DNA of 64,000 bases from Pseudonocardia broussonetiae (GCF_013155125.1 NZ_CP053564.1:6579501-6643500), one strand, 5' to 3'. Shown: positions 8,327-17,212, counted from the first letter of the stretch. Program-made: numbers and translations. The notes: generated from the sequence alone by a model not told the origin.

Positions 8327-9277
8327 CTAGTGGGTGGGAACAGGGGCCCCGGGCACGAAGTCCGGGTCGATCTGGGCGGCGAGGTCGACGCCGACGGCGC
8401 GGTCGCCCCAGGCGCGGGCGTTGCGCAGGTGGAACTCGACGGTGCCGCGGTGGTAGGCGGCCCAGTCGCGCTGCTGGGCGTCCAGGGCCGCCGCGACGGC
8501 GTCCAGGGCGGCGAGGTTCTCCGGCTCCAGCTCCGCGACGGGCCGGGGGTCGCCGCGCTCGGCGGCCCGCACCCACGCCGACTGCCCGAAGCGCCCGAGC
8601 AGCGCGTCGCCGACCTGCTCGCGCAGGTACGCGGCGTCGGCGTCGTCGGCGACCTTGTTGCCCAGCACCCCGAGCGCGACGCCGTGCCCGGCGGCGTGGT
8701 CGGCGTACTGCCGGAACACCCCGACCCCGCGCCGGGTCGGCTCGCTGACCAGCACCGTCAGGTCGAAGCGGGTGAACAGCCCGGAGGCGAAGGCGTCGGC
8801 GCCCGCCGTCATGTCGACGACGACGTACTCGCCGGGGCCGTCGAGGAGGTGGTTGAGGTACAGCTCCACCGCACCGGTCTTGGAGTGGTAGCAGGAGACG
8901 CCGATGTCGGCTTCCTCGAACTCGCCGGTGACGAGGTGCCGCACGCCGCCGACGTCGATCGAGTACCGCGCGAGCAGCTCGCCCGCGGGGTCGAGGTCGA
9001 GCATCCGCGAGCCCGGCCCCGGCGGCGTCGTCTTGATCATCGTCTCGGCCGAGGCGATGCGCGGGTTGGTGCCGCGCAGGTGGTCCTTGAGCCAGGTGAG
9101 GTCGGAGCCGAGCGCGCGCGGCGGCGGCCCGTCGTGGCCCAGCGCCTGGCCCAGGTGCTGGTTGATGTCGGCGTCGACGGCGAGCACCGGGTGCCCCCGC
9201 TCGGCCAGGTGGCGGCTGAACACCGCCGCCGCCGTCGTCTTCCCGCTGCCGCCCTTGCCGACGAACGCGATGCGCAC
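8327..9277 (-). CDS. CooC/MinD-type P-loop ATPase
   Basis: A 316-residue ATPase of the deviant-Walker (SIMIBI) class. It opens with RIAFVGKGGSGKTTAAAVFSRH, in which the lysine before SGKTT is the deviant signature. DADINQHLGQALG follows, the switch region has VVVDMTAGADAF, and LVSEPTRRGV and LGNKVADDADA complete the nucleotide site. CooC relatives act in metal-centre or cofactor insertion; this member is uncharacterised. I chose GTG at 9277, because GAGGGGAG lies 5 bp upstream and the protein then starts directly at the P-loop strand; an ATG at 9292 has no well-spaced site. It forms a probable two-gene operon with the SCO5389-like gene. Confidence 0.85.
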   Translation of the reverse strand: MRIAFVGKGGSGKTTAAAVFSRHLAERGHPVLAVDADINQHLGQALGHDGPPPRALGSDLTWLKDHLRGTNPRIASAETMIKTTPPGPGSRMLDLDPAGELLARYSIDVGGVRHLVTGEFEEADIGVSCYHSKTGAVELYLNHLLDGPGEYVVVDMTAGADAFASGLFTRFDLTVLVSEPTRRGVGVFRQYADHAAGHGVALGVLGNKVADDADAAYLREQVGDALLGRFGQSAWVRAAERGDPRPVAELEPENLAALDAVAAALDAQQRDWAAYHRGTVEFHLRNARAWGDRAVGVDLAAQIDPDFVPGAPVPTH

Positions 9278-9309
9278 CCGGACTCCCCTCATCCGCCTGT
9301 GGAAGCGCA

Positions 9310-9322
9310 AACGATAAGCGTT
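9310..9322. promoter_or_regulatory. Small inverted repeat upstream of the ATPase gene
   Basis: AACGATAAGCGTT is a 13-bp inverted repeat (AACG/CGTT over ATAAG) about 33 bp upstream of the ATPase start. The core ACGATAAGCGT also occurs in the loop of the terminator at 7839-7893. Whether it is an operator or chance is not known. Confidence 0.3.
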
Positions 9323-9360
9323 GTCACTATCGGGTGACGACCCGGGCCCCGCGATGATGA

Positions 9361-10683
9361 TCAGCGGCGGCGGCGCGCCAGCACCTCGCGCAGCGGCGGC
9401 ACCACGACGCCGTCGGCGGCGAGCTTGCGCCGGGCGCGGCGGCGGGCGACCAGGATCCCCGCGGTCGCGAACGCCCAGACGACGTACTGCACCGTCCACG
9501 CCAGCCGGAACGCCTCGGGCGAGTAGCCGCCCGAGCTCAGCCCCAGCACCACCCCGACCGCCTGCGCCACCAGCAGCGACGCCAGGAACCCGCCGATGTT
9601 GACGATGCCGACCGCGGTGCCCTGCCGGTGGCCGGGGTTGAACGTGCGCGCGTAGTCGAAGCCGATCATCGACCCGGGCCCGCCCAGCGCCAGCACCACC
9701 ACGAGGACGACGAGCAGCCAGCCCGGCGCGGGCGGCGGGACGAGCAGCACCACCGTCCACGCGCCCGCCGTGAGCCCGATGACGGTGAGCACCAGCCACG
9801 AGCGGCGCAGCGGGTGCCGCGCGGTGAACTCGCCGAACAGCGGGCCCGCGAGGATCCCGACGCCGACGAACACCGTGAGCAGCGCGCTCGCCTGCCCGGA
9901 GCTGAACCCCTGCCCGGCGACGAGGTAGGGCACGCCCCACAGCAGCGCGAACACCGTGCCGGAGAACTGCGTGCCCATGTGCGTCCACAGGCCCAGCCGC
10001 GTGCCGGGCTCGCGCCACGACTTCTTCAGCCCGTCGACGATCTCGCGCGGCGACGGCGCTGCGGGCGGCGGCGGGGCCCCCGGCGGCCGGTTGCGGACGA
10101 CGACGAGCACGGCGATCGCGACGAACACCCCGAGCCCCGCGGCGGACAGGAACGCGGGCGTCCACCCCGGCCCGTAGAGCAGCGCCGCGAGCGGCAGGGC
10201 CGAGAGCACCTGCCCGAGCTGCCCGAGCAGGCCGGTCAGCTGCGTCAGCAGCGGCACGCGCCGCGCCGGGAACCAGGCGTTGACGACGGCGAGCACGCTG
10301 ATGAACGTCAGCGCGTCGCCGGTGCCCACGAGCAGGCGCGCGGCGATGGCCAGTGGCAGCGACGTGGCGAGCGCCAGGACCACCTGCCCGGCGGCCATCG
10401 TCAGCGCGCCCGCGACGACGAGCCGCTGCGCCCCGAACCGGTCGAGCAGCACGCCGACCGGGATCTGCAGGCTCGCGTAGACCAGGAGCTGGAGGACGAC
10501 GAAACCGGAGAGCACGGCGGGCGCGGCGCCGAAGCGGTCGGCCGCCTCCAGACCGGCGACGCCGAACGAGGTGCGGTGCATGACGCCGACGAGGTAGGCC
10601 GCGAGCGCCACCGCCCAGACCGCCCAGATCCGGCGGGTGGAGGTGGTCGACGGCGTCGTCGGGGAGAGGGCTGCGGCATCCAT
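9361..10683 (-). CDS. Major facilitator superfamily transporter
   Basis: A 440-residue inner-membrane carrier with about 12 hydrophobic segments in two halves. The first half includes the loop 2-3 MFS signature as PVGVLLDRFGAQRLVVAGA (about residues 76-94). The central cytoplasmic loop around 205-235 is Pro-rich. The C-terminal half contains GFDYARTFNPGHRQGTAVGIVN, and the tail is basic (ARRRARRKLAADG). Substrate and direction cannot be inferred; it lacks the features of a known drug-efflux subgroup. The ATG at 10683 gives a short polar N-terminus before helix 1. It is divergent from the PAC2 gene across about 100 bp and ends 83 bp before the ATPase gene. Confidence 0.88.
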   Translation of the reverse strand: MDAAALSPTTPSTTSTRRIWAVWAVALAAYLVGVMHRTSFGVAGLEAADRFGAAPAVLSGFVVLQLLVYASLQIPVGVLLDRFGAQRLVVAGALTMAAGQVVLALATSLPLAIAARLLVGTGDALTFISVLAVVNAWFPARRVPLLTQLTGLLGQLGQVLSALPLAALLYGPGWTPAFLSAAGLGVFVAIAVLVVVRNRPPGAPPPPAAPSPREIVDGLKKSWREPGTRLGLWTHMGTQFSGTVFALLWGVPYLVAGQGFSSGQASALLTVFVGVGILAGPLFGEFTARHPLRRSWLVLTVIGLTAGAWTVVLLVPPPAPGWLLVVLVVVLALGGPGSMIGFDYARTFNPGHRQGTAVGIVNIGGFLASLLVAQAVGVVLGLSSGGYSPEAFRLAWTVQYVVWAFATAGILVARRRARRKLAADGVVVPPLREVLARRRR

Positions 10684-10783
10684 GACCCACCCATGGTGCG
10701 CGATCCCCGTGCGGAACGGGATGCTGTGCGGGCAGGTTCACGTTGTGCGGACGGGACGACCGTCGAATGGGAAGAGGTGCGCG

Positions 10784-11722
10784 GTGCAGGAACCGGCCGA
10801 GCTGTACGAGATCGTGGACGACGCTCCGGCGCTCGAGGAGCCCGTGATGATCGTGGCGCTCGACGGCTTCGTCGACGCCGGGAACGCCTCGCGGCTGGCG
10901 CTGGAGGCGCTGGAGACCAGTGGGAGCGAGTCGAGGACGGTCGTGCGCTTCGACGTCGACCAGCTCGTCGACTACCGCTCGCGGCGGCCCCCGCTGCGCT
11001 TCGAGTCCGACCGCTGGGCGGCCTACCACGGCCCCGAGCTGGACATCGTCGCGCTGTCCGACACCGGCGACACGCAGTACCTGCTGCTGTCGGGCCCGGA
11101 GCCGGACACGCAGTGGGAGCGGTTCGCCGCGGCCGTCGAGCAGCTCGTGCAGCGCCTCGGCGTCCGCCTGGTGATCAACCTCACCGCCATCCCGATGGCC
11201 GTGCCGCACACCCGCCCCATCGGGGTCACGGTGCACGGCACGCGCCCGGAGCTGACCGAGGGCCACGAGGCCTGGTTCGCCACGGCCGAGGTCCCCGGCA
11301 GCGCCATCGCGCTGATGGAGTTCCGCCTCGGCGAGGCGGGCCACGACGCCATGGGCTTCGCGGTCCACGTGCCGCACTACCTCGCCCGCTCGGAGTACCC
11401 GCAGGCCGCGCGCGTGCTGCTCGACCACGTCGGGCTGGCCGCCGGGCTCTACCTGCCCACCGAGTCGCTGTCGCAGGCCGCCGAGCGCGCCGAGGCCGAG
11501 ATCGCCGAGCAGGTGGCGGGCTCCGAGGAGGTGGCCCAGGTCGTGCAGGCGCTGGAGCGCCAGTACGACACGGTGTCGTCCGGGCGCGGCGACCGCGGCG
11601 GGCTGGGCCTGTCCGGTGAGCTGCCCAGCGCCGACGAGCTCGCGGCCGAGGTGGAGAAGTTCCTCGCCGACCGCGACGACGAGAAGGGCGGCGAGGGCCC
11701 GGGGCCGATCACGCCCGGCTGA
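10784..11722 (+). CDS. PAC2 family protein
   Basis: A 312-residue member of the PAC2 family, whose eukaryotic relatives are proteasome-assembly chaperones; actinobacterial members are linked to the proteasome only by association. Conserved parts are VMIVALDGFVDAGNASRLALEAL (key GFxDAG at about 25-30), VINLTAIPMAVPHTRP and the C-terminal helical region. The GTG at 10784 follows GGAAGAGG at a suitable distance and yields VQEPAELYEIV. The final 40 residues are acidic and probably disordered. It is divergent from the MFS gene. No proteasome genes are nearby. Confidence 0.85.
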   Translation: MQEPAELYEIVDDAPALEEPVMIVALDGFVDAGNASRLALEALETSGSESRTVVRFDVDQLVDYRSRRPPLRFESDRWAAYHGPELDIVALSDTGDTQYLLLSGPEPDTQWERFAAAVEQLVQRLGVRLVINLTAIPMAVPHTRPIGVTVHGTRPELTEGHEAWFATAEVPGSAIALMEFRLGEAGHDAMGFAVHVPHYLARSEYPQAARVLLDHVGLAAGLYLPTESLSQAAERAEAEIAEQVAGSEEVAQVVQALERQYDTVSSGRGDRGGLGLSGELPSADELAAEVEKFLADRDDEKGGEGPGPITPG

Positions 11723-11807
11723 GTCCGGTCCCGCTGAGCCGAATCTCACCGGGGAGCTGCGCCTCACCGGCGGTACGGCCGCGGCGGGTGGGCGGTAGGA
11801 CGGACGG

Positions 11808-13079
11808 ATGACACCTCCGCCGATCCGGGTCGCCATCGCCTGCCAGGGCGGCGGGAGCCACACCGCGTTCACCGCGGGAGTGCTGTCGCGGCTGCTGGGC
11901 TCGCCCGAGCTGGCCGGGCGGGAGGTCGTCGGGATCAGCGGCACGTCGGGCGGGGCGATCTGCGCGACGGTGGCGTGGGCCGCGCTGCGCGACGGCAGGC
12001 GGCACGAGGCCGGCGCCCGGCTGAAGGCGTTCTGGGCCGACAACTCCGCCCGGTGGCCGCTGGACAGGCTGCTCAACGCCACGATGGTGTCGACGGCGCT
12101 GTGGCAGAGTCTGGGCCTGCTGCCCACGGTCAGCCCGTACCTGATCCCGCGGTGGATCGACGGGACCGGGGCCTTCCGGCGACTGCTGCGCCGGCACATC
12201 GACTTCGACGCGCTGGGTGTCGACCGCGACGGCGTCGAGCCGATGCTCGCCCTCGGCGCGGTCGACGTCGTCTCCGGCCGGTTCCGCGCCTTCTGCAACC
12301 GCCGCGAGCGGATCACCGCCGACATGGTGCTGGCCTCCGCCGCGATCCCCCAGCTGTTCAAGGCCGTGCGCATCGACGACGGCGTGTACTGGGACGGGCT
12401 GTTCTCGCAGAACCCGCCCACCGCCGACCTGCTCGAGGCCGCGCCGGACGAGCTGTGGGTCATCCAGATCAACCCGAGCGAGAGCCGGGAGCCGCGCTCC
12501 CTCCTCGACATCAGCGACCGCCGCAACGAGCTCGCCGGCAACATCTCCCTGTACCAGGAGCTCAACTCGATCGAGCGCGTCGACCAGCTGCTGGAGAGCG
12601 GAGCGCTCTCGCCCGGCGCCGGCTACAAGAAGGTGACGGTGCGGGTGATCGAGCTGTCCCGCTCGGTCCTGCCGCGGTGGCTGGGCTCGGCGTCCAAGAC
12701 CGACCGCAGCCCGCGGTTCCTGGACCGCCTGATCGCGCACGGCGAGGAGCGGGCCGACCGCTTCCTCGCCGCACTGCGGTTCGAGCAGGCGTGGCGCGAC
12801 GGGGACCTCGGCGCCGTCGGCTCGATGTTCACCGACGACGCCGAGCTCGTGAGCAGCTACCCGTTCCCCCGGTCCAGCACGGACCTGCGCGGGTACGTCG
12901 CCCGCTGGTTCGACGGCCCCATCACGATCGACAGCAACCGCAAGCAGATCGCCGGCGACGAGGTGACGTGGACGGTGCAGCTGCCCGCCGGTGACGACCG
13001 GCCGGTCACCTACGGGCGGGCGGTCGCGACGTTCGACGGGGACCGCGTCTCCGCGCTGCACCTGGGCCCGATGGCCTGA
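11808..13079 (+). CDS. Patatin-like phospholipase with C-terminal SnoaL-like domain
   Basis: Residues 1-310 form a patatin-type lipid acyl hydrolase. The oxyanion glycine-rich loop is QGGGSHTAF (13-21), the nucleophile elbow is GTSGG with Ser47, and the partner Asp196 is in DGLFSQNPP. This dyad is complete, so hydrolysis of a phospholipid or acyl ester is likely. Residues 325-423 (FEQAWRDGDLGAVGSMFTDDAELVS and on) look like a SnoaL/NTF2-like fold, a small ligand-binding or enzymatic domain. There is no signal peptide, so it should act in the cytoplasm. The domain pairing is uncommon in my experience. It is convergent with the RTX-like gene, 10 bp away. Confidence 0.85.
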   Translation: MTPPPIRVAIACQGGGSHTAFTAGVLSRLLGSPELAGREVVGISGTSGGAICATVAWAALRDGRRHEAGARLKAFWADNSARWPLDRLLNATMVSTALWQSLGLLPTVSPYLIPRWIDGTGAFRRLLRRHIDFDALGVDRDGVEPMLALGAVDVVSGRFRAFCNRRERITADMVLASAAIPQLFKAVRIDDGVYWDGLFSQNPPTADLLEAAPDELWVIQINPSESREPRSLLDISDRRNELAGNISLYQELNSIERVDQLLESGALSPGAGYKKVTVRVIELSRSVLPRWLGSASKTDRSPRFLDRLIAHGEERADRFLAALRFEQAWRDGDLGAVGSMFTDDAELVSSYPFPRSSTDLRGYVARWFDGPITIDSNRKQIAGDEVTWTVQLPAGDDRPVTYGRAVATFDGDRVSALHLGPMA

Positions 13080-13089
13080 CCGGCCCTCC

Positions 13090-14193
13090 TCAGAGGCGCG
13101 TCTCGCAGTTCCGCAGGACGTCGGTGCGGTCGGCGATCACCGTGTCGGTGCCCGCCCCGCAGTCGACGACGTCGACCTCGCCGTCGGCGGCCGACACCTC
13201 GTCGTCGCCCGCCCCGGCGGAGACGACGTCCCGCCCGGCCCCCGGGTCGACGAGGTCGGCGCCCGCGCCGCTGTCGATCGTGTCGGCGTCGGCGCCGCCG
13301 GCGACCTGGTCGGGCCCGTCGCCGGTGCGCAGCGTGTCGCGGCCCGCGCCGCCCAGCACGCAGTCGTCGCCGCCGAGCAGGTCGGCGACGTCGTCACCGG
13401 CAAGCAGGTCGACGCGGTCGCCCGCCGCCGTGCCGCGGACGACGTCGGCCCGCGCGGTGCCGGTGCGGCCCGGGCGCGGCGCGCTCTCGCACGCCGGCGG
13501 CGTCACCGGCTCGAAGTCGTAGGTGGTCGTCGTGGCGCCGGTGCTCAACCGGGCGTTGTCGAAGCCGCCGGTGATGCCCGCGTCGTTCGACGACGTGTCG
13601 CCCGCGTTGAGCGCCACCAGGAACGCCGTGCTGCCCGCCGGGAGGTCGTTCAGCGAGTCGCCGCAGGCCAGCCCCTCGCGCGGGCTCACGGCGATGGCCG
13701 TCGTCGCCGCCGTGACGGCCAGGGTGTGCCAGCCGTCGCCGCCGACCGTCGCCACGTAGTCGTAGCGGCACTCGTAGAAGTTCGCCGGCGGGGTGCCGTC
13801 GGCGGCGCTGTCGGCGTAGACGTTGACGTAGTACTGCTCGGGCGCCTTGTTCGCCGCCGCCGGGTCGATGTAGTAGTCGACCGCCACCCCGGCGGTGGCC
13901 GCGGGCAGGCTCGTCGCCCGGCCGATCACGAACTTGCTCGCCGCGGGCGTGGCGGCGATCGGCCCGAACCGCACCGCCCCCGTGCCGAGGGTGGCGGGCC
14001 CCGCCCGGAACTCCGTCGTCGTGCTGTTGGGCGCGGGCGAGACCACCCAGCCCTGCAGGTCCTCGGGCGTGACGACGACCGTCGTGCCTCCGGGCTGGGC
14101 GGCGGACGCGGTGGCCGGGACGAGGGCGAGGGCGAGGGCGGACACCGCCACGGACGCGGCGACGAGTCCGGTGCGGGTGAGGGACGGCTTCAT
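13090..14193 (-). CDS. Secreted RTX-like calcium-binding repeat protein
   Basis: A 367-residue exported protein. Residues 1-31 are a Sec signal (MKPSLTR, then a long Ala/Val/Leu core ending ATASA|AQ). Residues 35-240 are a beta-rich domain resembling a secreted jelly-roll or DUF domain that I cannot name. The C-terminal 100 residues carry degenerate hemolysin-type nonapeptides such as LLGGDDCVLGGAGRDTL and GAGADLVDPGAGRD, predicted to bind calcium in a beta-roll. Three late cysteines (VVDCGAG, RNCETRL and an earlier one) might pair. I chose the ATG at 14193 because it begins the signal peptide and follows AGGAG. Its role outside the cell is unknown. Confidence 0.82.
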   Translation of the reverse strand: MKPSLTRTGLVAASVAVSALALALVPATASAAQPGGTTVVVTPEDLQGWVVSPAPNSTTTEFRAGPATLGTGAVRFGPIAATPAASKFVIGRATSLPAATAGVAVDYYIDPAAANKAPEQYYVNVYADSAADGTPPANFYECRYDYVATVGGDGWHTLAVTAATTAIAVSPREGLACGDSLNDLPAGSTAFLVALNAGDTSSNDAGITGGFDNARLSTGATTTTYDFEPVTPPACESAPRPGRTGTARADVVRGTAAGDRVDLLAGDDVADLLGGDDCVLGGAGRDTLRTGDGPDQVAGGADADTIDSGAGADLVDPGAGRDVVSAGAGDDEVSAADGEVDVVDCGAGTDTVIADRTDVLRNCETRL

Positions 14194-14312
14194 GGCGCTG
14201 CTCCTGGTGACGAGGCGTGGGTGACCTGTCCCCGGGAGTCGGGCGCCCGCCACGGCCTGTTAGCACCGTTCGCCGCGGTTCACTCGGCCGTATGGAGCAG
14301 CTTGACTCCCGA

Positions 14313-16628
14313 CTACTCCACGACGTCGAGCGCGGCGCCGACGATGCTGTCGGCGTCGAGGCCGTGGTGGCGGAACACCGACTCCAGGTCGCCGGACTGC
14401 CCGAACCGCGACACGCCCAGGTGCGCGGCCGGGACCCGGTTGATCCCGGCCAGGAACGCCAGCGTGTGGGGGTGCCCGTCGAGCACGGTGACCAGCGGCG
14501 CCGCGCGGCGCGCCGGGAACGCGGCGTCGAGGACCCAGGTGTCGGCGGCCGCCCCCGAGACCTCGGGAGGCCGCCCCGCGCGCGCCTGCACCGCGTCGAA
14601 CACCAGCCCGGCGCTCGTCACGCAGACGACGTCGCACGCGTGCCCCTGCGCCTCCAGCCGCTCCGCCGCGGCGAGCGCCTCGGGCACCACGGCCCCCATG
14701 ACGGCGATCGTGACGGCGGGCGCGCCGGCCGCGCGGCGCAGCGGGTACGCCCCCGCGACGACCTGGCGGCGCCGGCGCTCCCGGGCCGCGGGGTCGGCGG
14801 GGACCGCGGCCAGCGACTGGTCGACCGGGCGCGTGGACAGCCGCAGGTACGCCGACCGCCCGCCGGGGCGCCCGAGCTGCGCCAGCGACGCCAGCAGCGA
14901 CCACTCGACGTCGATGGCGAACGCGGGCTCGTAGCTGGTGCAGCCCGGCTGCTCCAGCCCGACCGACGGCGTGGTGATCGACTGGTGCGCGCCGCCCTCG
15001 GGCGCGAGCGCGACGCCGGACGGCGTGCCGACCAGGATCGACTGCCCGCCCGCGTACATCCCGAACGACCACGGCTCCAGCGCGCGCTCGACGAACGGGT
15101 CGTAGAGCACCCCGATCGGCAGCAGCGGCTCGCCCCACCGGCTCCAGGTGGCGCCCAGCTCGCCGAGCAGCCCGACCAGGTTGGTCTCGGCGATGCCCAG
15201 CTCCAGGTGCTGGCCGTCGGGCCGCTCGCGCCAGTGCAGGATCGTCTCGGGATCGTCGGCGAACCAGTCGACCTGCTCGCGCGCGGCCCACACGCCGACC
15301 TTGTTGACCCAGCCGCCGAGGTTCGTGGAGCTCGACACGTCCGGGCACAGGGTGACGACCCGCTTCGCCGCCGCCGGGGCGGCGCGGGTGAGGTCGAGCA
15401 GCGCGCGGCCCAGCGCGGCCTGCGTGGTGGCCGTGCCCGACGGCGTGCGGCCGATGTCGGCGGGCAGGTCCGGCACCGCCGCGACCGCCACCGGCTCGCG
15501 GTGCAGCCGCTCGGCGACCTCCGCGCACAGCTGCGCGGCCGGGCCCGCGGGCAGCGGCTCCCACGGGGCGTCCGGGTCGGTGCCGACGGCCTCGGCCAGC
15601 TCGGCGAACTGCTCGGCGGTGAGCAGCGACGAGTGGTTCTGCGGGTGCCCCTCGCTGGCGAGCCCGTGCCCCTTGACGGTGTAGGCGAAGACCACGGTCG
15701 GGCGCGTGTCGTCGATGGCGGCGAACGCGGTGCGCAGCGCGGAGAGGTCGTGCCCGCCGAGGTTGCGGATGGCCGCGTGCAGCGTCGCGTCGTCGAGGTC
15801 GGCGATCAGGGCGGCCAGCTTCTCGTCGCCGTCGGGGACGCGCTCGCGCAGCTGGTCGGGGGTGCAGCGCAGCAGCCGCTGGTACTCCGGGTTGGGCATC
15901 TCGTCGATGCGCGTGCGCAGCGCGTCGCCGCCGGGGCGGGTGAACAGCTCCTCCAGCAGGGCGCCGTACTTGACGGTGAGGACCTGCCAGCCCGCGGCGT
16001 CGAACATGCCCTGCAGGCGCGTCGCGCCGATGTTGGGGACGACGCGGTCGAGGCTCTGCCGGTTCAGGTCGACGATCCAGACGACCTCCCCCAGCTCGGA
16101 GACCATCGGGTCGAGGACCGCCTCCCAGCAGGCGCCCTCGTCGAGCTCCGCGTCGCCGACCAGGGAGTACTGGCGACCCCAGCGTGGAGCGTCAGCGGAA
16201 CGCGCATCGGCGCCGCCCGCCTTGACGTAGCGGCGGGCGAGCGCGCCCCAGATCGGGGCGGTGGCGCCGATGCCGACCGAGCCCGTGGAGTAGTCGACGG
16301 GGTCGGGGTCCTTCGAGCGGCTCGGGTAGCTCTGCAGGCCGCCGAACTCGCGCAGCGTCGTGAGGTAGCGCGCGTCGAGCTCGCCCAGGAGGTGGTTGAT
16401 CGCGTGCAGGACGGGCGAGGCGTGCGGCTTGACCGAGACGCGGTCCTCGCGGCGCAGGTGCTCGAACCAGAGCGCCGTCATGATCGTGACCATCGACGCG
16501 CTCGACGCCTGGTGCCCGCCCACCTTGAGCCCACCGGGGTTGGGGCGCACGCGGTTGGCGTGGTGCACGATCGCGGTGGCCAGCCACAGCACCCGCTGCT
16601 CGATGGTGCGCAGGACGTCGTCGTTCAC
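14313..16628 (-). CDS. Transketolase-like / pyruvate dehydrogenase E1-like TPP enzyme
   Basis: A 771-residue single-chain TPP enzyme with transketolase architecture: N-terminal PP domain, central PYR domain and C-terminal TK_C domain. TPP and Mg binding is shown by SLVGDAELDEGACWEA and WIVDLNRQSLD (about 170-215), GHxAS-type GGHQASSASMVT near residue 40, and the catalytic Glu in HLELGIAETNLVG. It resembles homodimeric E1 (AceE) more than true transketolase but is shorter. No lipoamide partner lies beside it, so its acceptor is uncertain. The GTG at 16628 follows GGGAGG at 7 bp, which is far better than the upstream in-frame ATG. It is divergent from an Lrp/AsnC regulator, which probably controls it. 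Confidence 0.85.
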   Translation of the reverse strand: MNDDVLRTIEQRVLWLATAIVHHANRVRPNPGGLKVGGHQASSASMVTIMTALWFEHLRREDRVSVKPHASPVLHAINHLLGELDARYLTTLREFGGLQSYPSRSKDPDPVDYSTGSVGIGATAPIWGALARRYVKAGGADARSADAPRWGRQYSLVGDAELDEGACWEAVLDPMVSELGEVVWIVDLNRQSLDRVVPNIGATRLQGMFDAAGWQVLTVKYGALLEELFTRPGGDALRTRIDEMPNPEYQRLLRCTPDQLRERVPDGDEKLAALIADLDDATLHAAIRNLGGHDLSALRTAFAAIDDTRPTVVFAYTVKGHGLASEGHPQNHSSLLTAEQFAELAEAVGTDPDAPWEPLPAGPAAQLCAEVAERLHREPVAVAAVPDLPADIGRTPSGTATTQAALGRALLDLTRAAPAAAKRVVTLCPDVSSSTNLGGWVNKVGVWAAREQVDWFADDPETILHWRERPDGQHLELGIAETNLVGLLGELGATWSRWGEPLLPIGVLYDPFVERALEPWSFGMYAGGQSILVGTPSGVALAPEGGAHQSITTPSVGLEQPGCTSYEPAFAIDVEWSLLASLAQLGRPGGRSAYLRLSTRPVDQSLAAVPADPAARERRRRQVVAGAYPLRRAAGAPAVTIAVMGAVVPEALAAAERLEAQGHACDVVCVTSAGLVFDAVQARAGRPPEVSGAAADTWVLDAAFPARRAAPLVTVLDGHPHTLAFLAGINRVPAAHLGVSRFGQSGDLESVFRHHGLDADSIVGAALDVVE

Positions 16629-16674
16629 GGTGTCTACCTCCCAGGTCGCCCGCCCACTGCACCACCGGGGGTCC

Positions 16675-16709
16675 GTCTGCACAACCGCAGTCGGTTGCAC
16701 CGTGCAGAC
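16675..16709. promoter_or_regulatory. Nested palindromic operator between TK-like and Lrp/AsnC genes
   Basis: Perfect outer arms GTCTGCAC (16675-16682) and GTGCAGAC (16702-16709) enclose an inner dyad AACCG/CGGTT (16683-16687 and 16692-16696). A further TGCAC/GTGCA dyad overlaps the right arm. Nested dyads in the only gap between a regulator and a divergent enzyme gene are what Lrp/AsnC octamers often bind. Confidence 0.65.
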
Positions 16710-16738
16710 TGCTGCGGAACAGCCCGATCTCGTGCAGG

Positions 16739-17212
16739 ATGCCCGTCGTGGACGCGACCGACGCCCGGCTGCTGCAGGCCCTCACCGAGAGCCCGCGCGC
16801 CTCGGTGCTCGCGCTCGCCGAGCGCCTCGGCATCTCCCGCAACACCGTGCAGGCGCGCCTGGCCGGGCTGGAGGCGCGCGGGGCGCTGGGCACCTTCGAG
16901 CGGCGGATCGACCCGGCCGCGCTGGGCTACCCGCTCACCGCGTTCGTCTCGGTGCAGCTCGTGCAGCGCCGGCTCGCGGAGGTGTCGGCGGCGCTGGCGC
17001 TGGTGCCCGAGGTCGTCGAGGTGCTGGGGATGTCGGGCGACGCCGACCTGCTGTGCCAGGTCGTCGCCCGCGACGCCGACGACCTCTACCGCATCGCGGG
17101 GCAGCTCCTGGCCACCGACGGGGTCGTGCGGACGACGACCTCGCTGGTCATGCGCCGCCTCGTCGAGCACCGGGTCGGTCCGCTGCTGGAGCGGATCGTC
17201 GACGGTGGGTGA
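16739..17212 (+). CDS. Lrp/AsnC family transcriptional regulator
   Basis: A 157-residue regulator with normal Lrp length. The N-terminal helix-turn-helix covers residues 5-52: ATDARLLQALTESPRASVLALAERLGIS then RNTVQARLAGLEARG. The RAM ligand-binding domain follows from about 70 (TAFVSVQLVQ, VVEVLGMSGDADLLCQVVARD, TTTSLVMRRL). The ligand is often an amino acid, but it is unknown here. ATG at 16739 is taken as start, with GTG at 16748 possible. It is divergent from the transketolase-like enzyme, and a nested palindrome lies between the two starts, so autoregulation plus control of the enzyme is the obvious model. Confidence 0.92.
   Translation: MPVVDATDARLLQALTESPRASVLALAERLGISRNTVQARLAGLEARGALGTFERRIDPAALGYPLTAFVSVQLVQRRLAEVSAALALVPEVVEVLGMSGDADLLCQVVARDADDLYRIAGQLLATDGVVRTTTSLVMRRLVEHRVGPLLERIVDGG

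Noticed and set aside
8327..12565. A 1412-codon open frame on the minus strand
   Set aside because: Only its C-terminal 300 or so codons are a real gene (the CooC-type ATPase); the rest is antisense to the MFS transporter and neighbouring genes and has the shadow composition of high-GC DNA.
14313..16628. Calling the TPP enzyme aceE or tkt
   Set aside because: The chain is shorter than AceE and differs from transketolase around the active-site loops; no partner genes identify the pathway.
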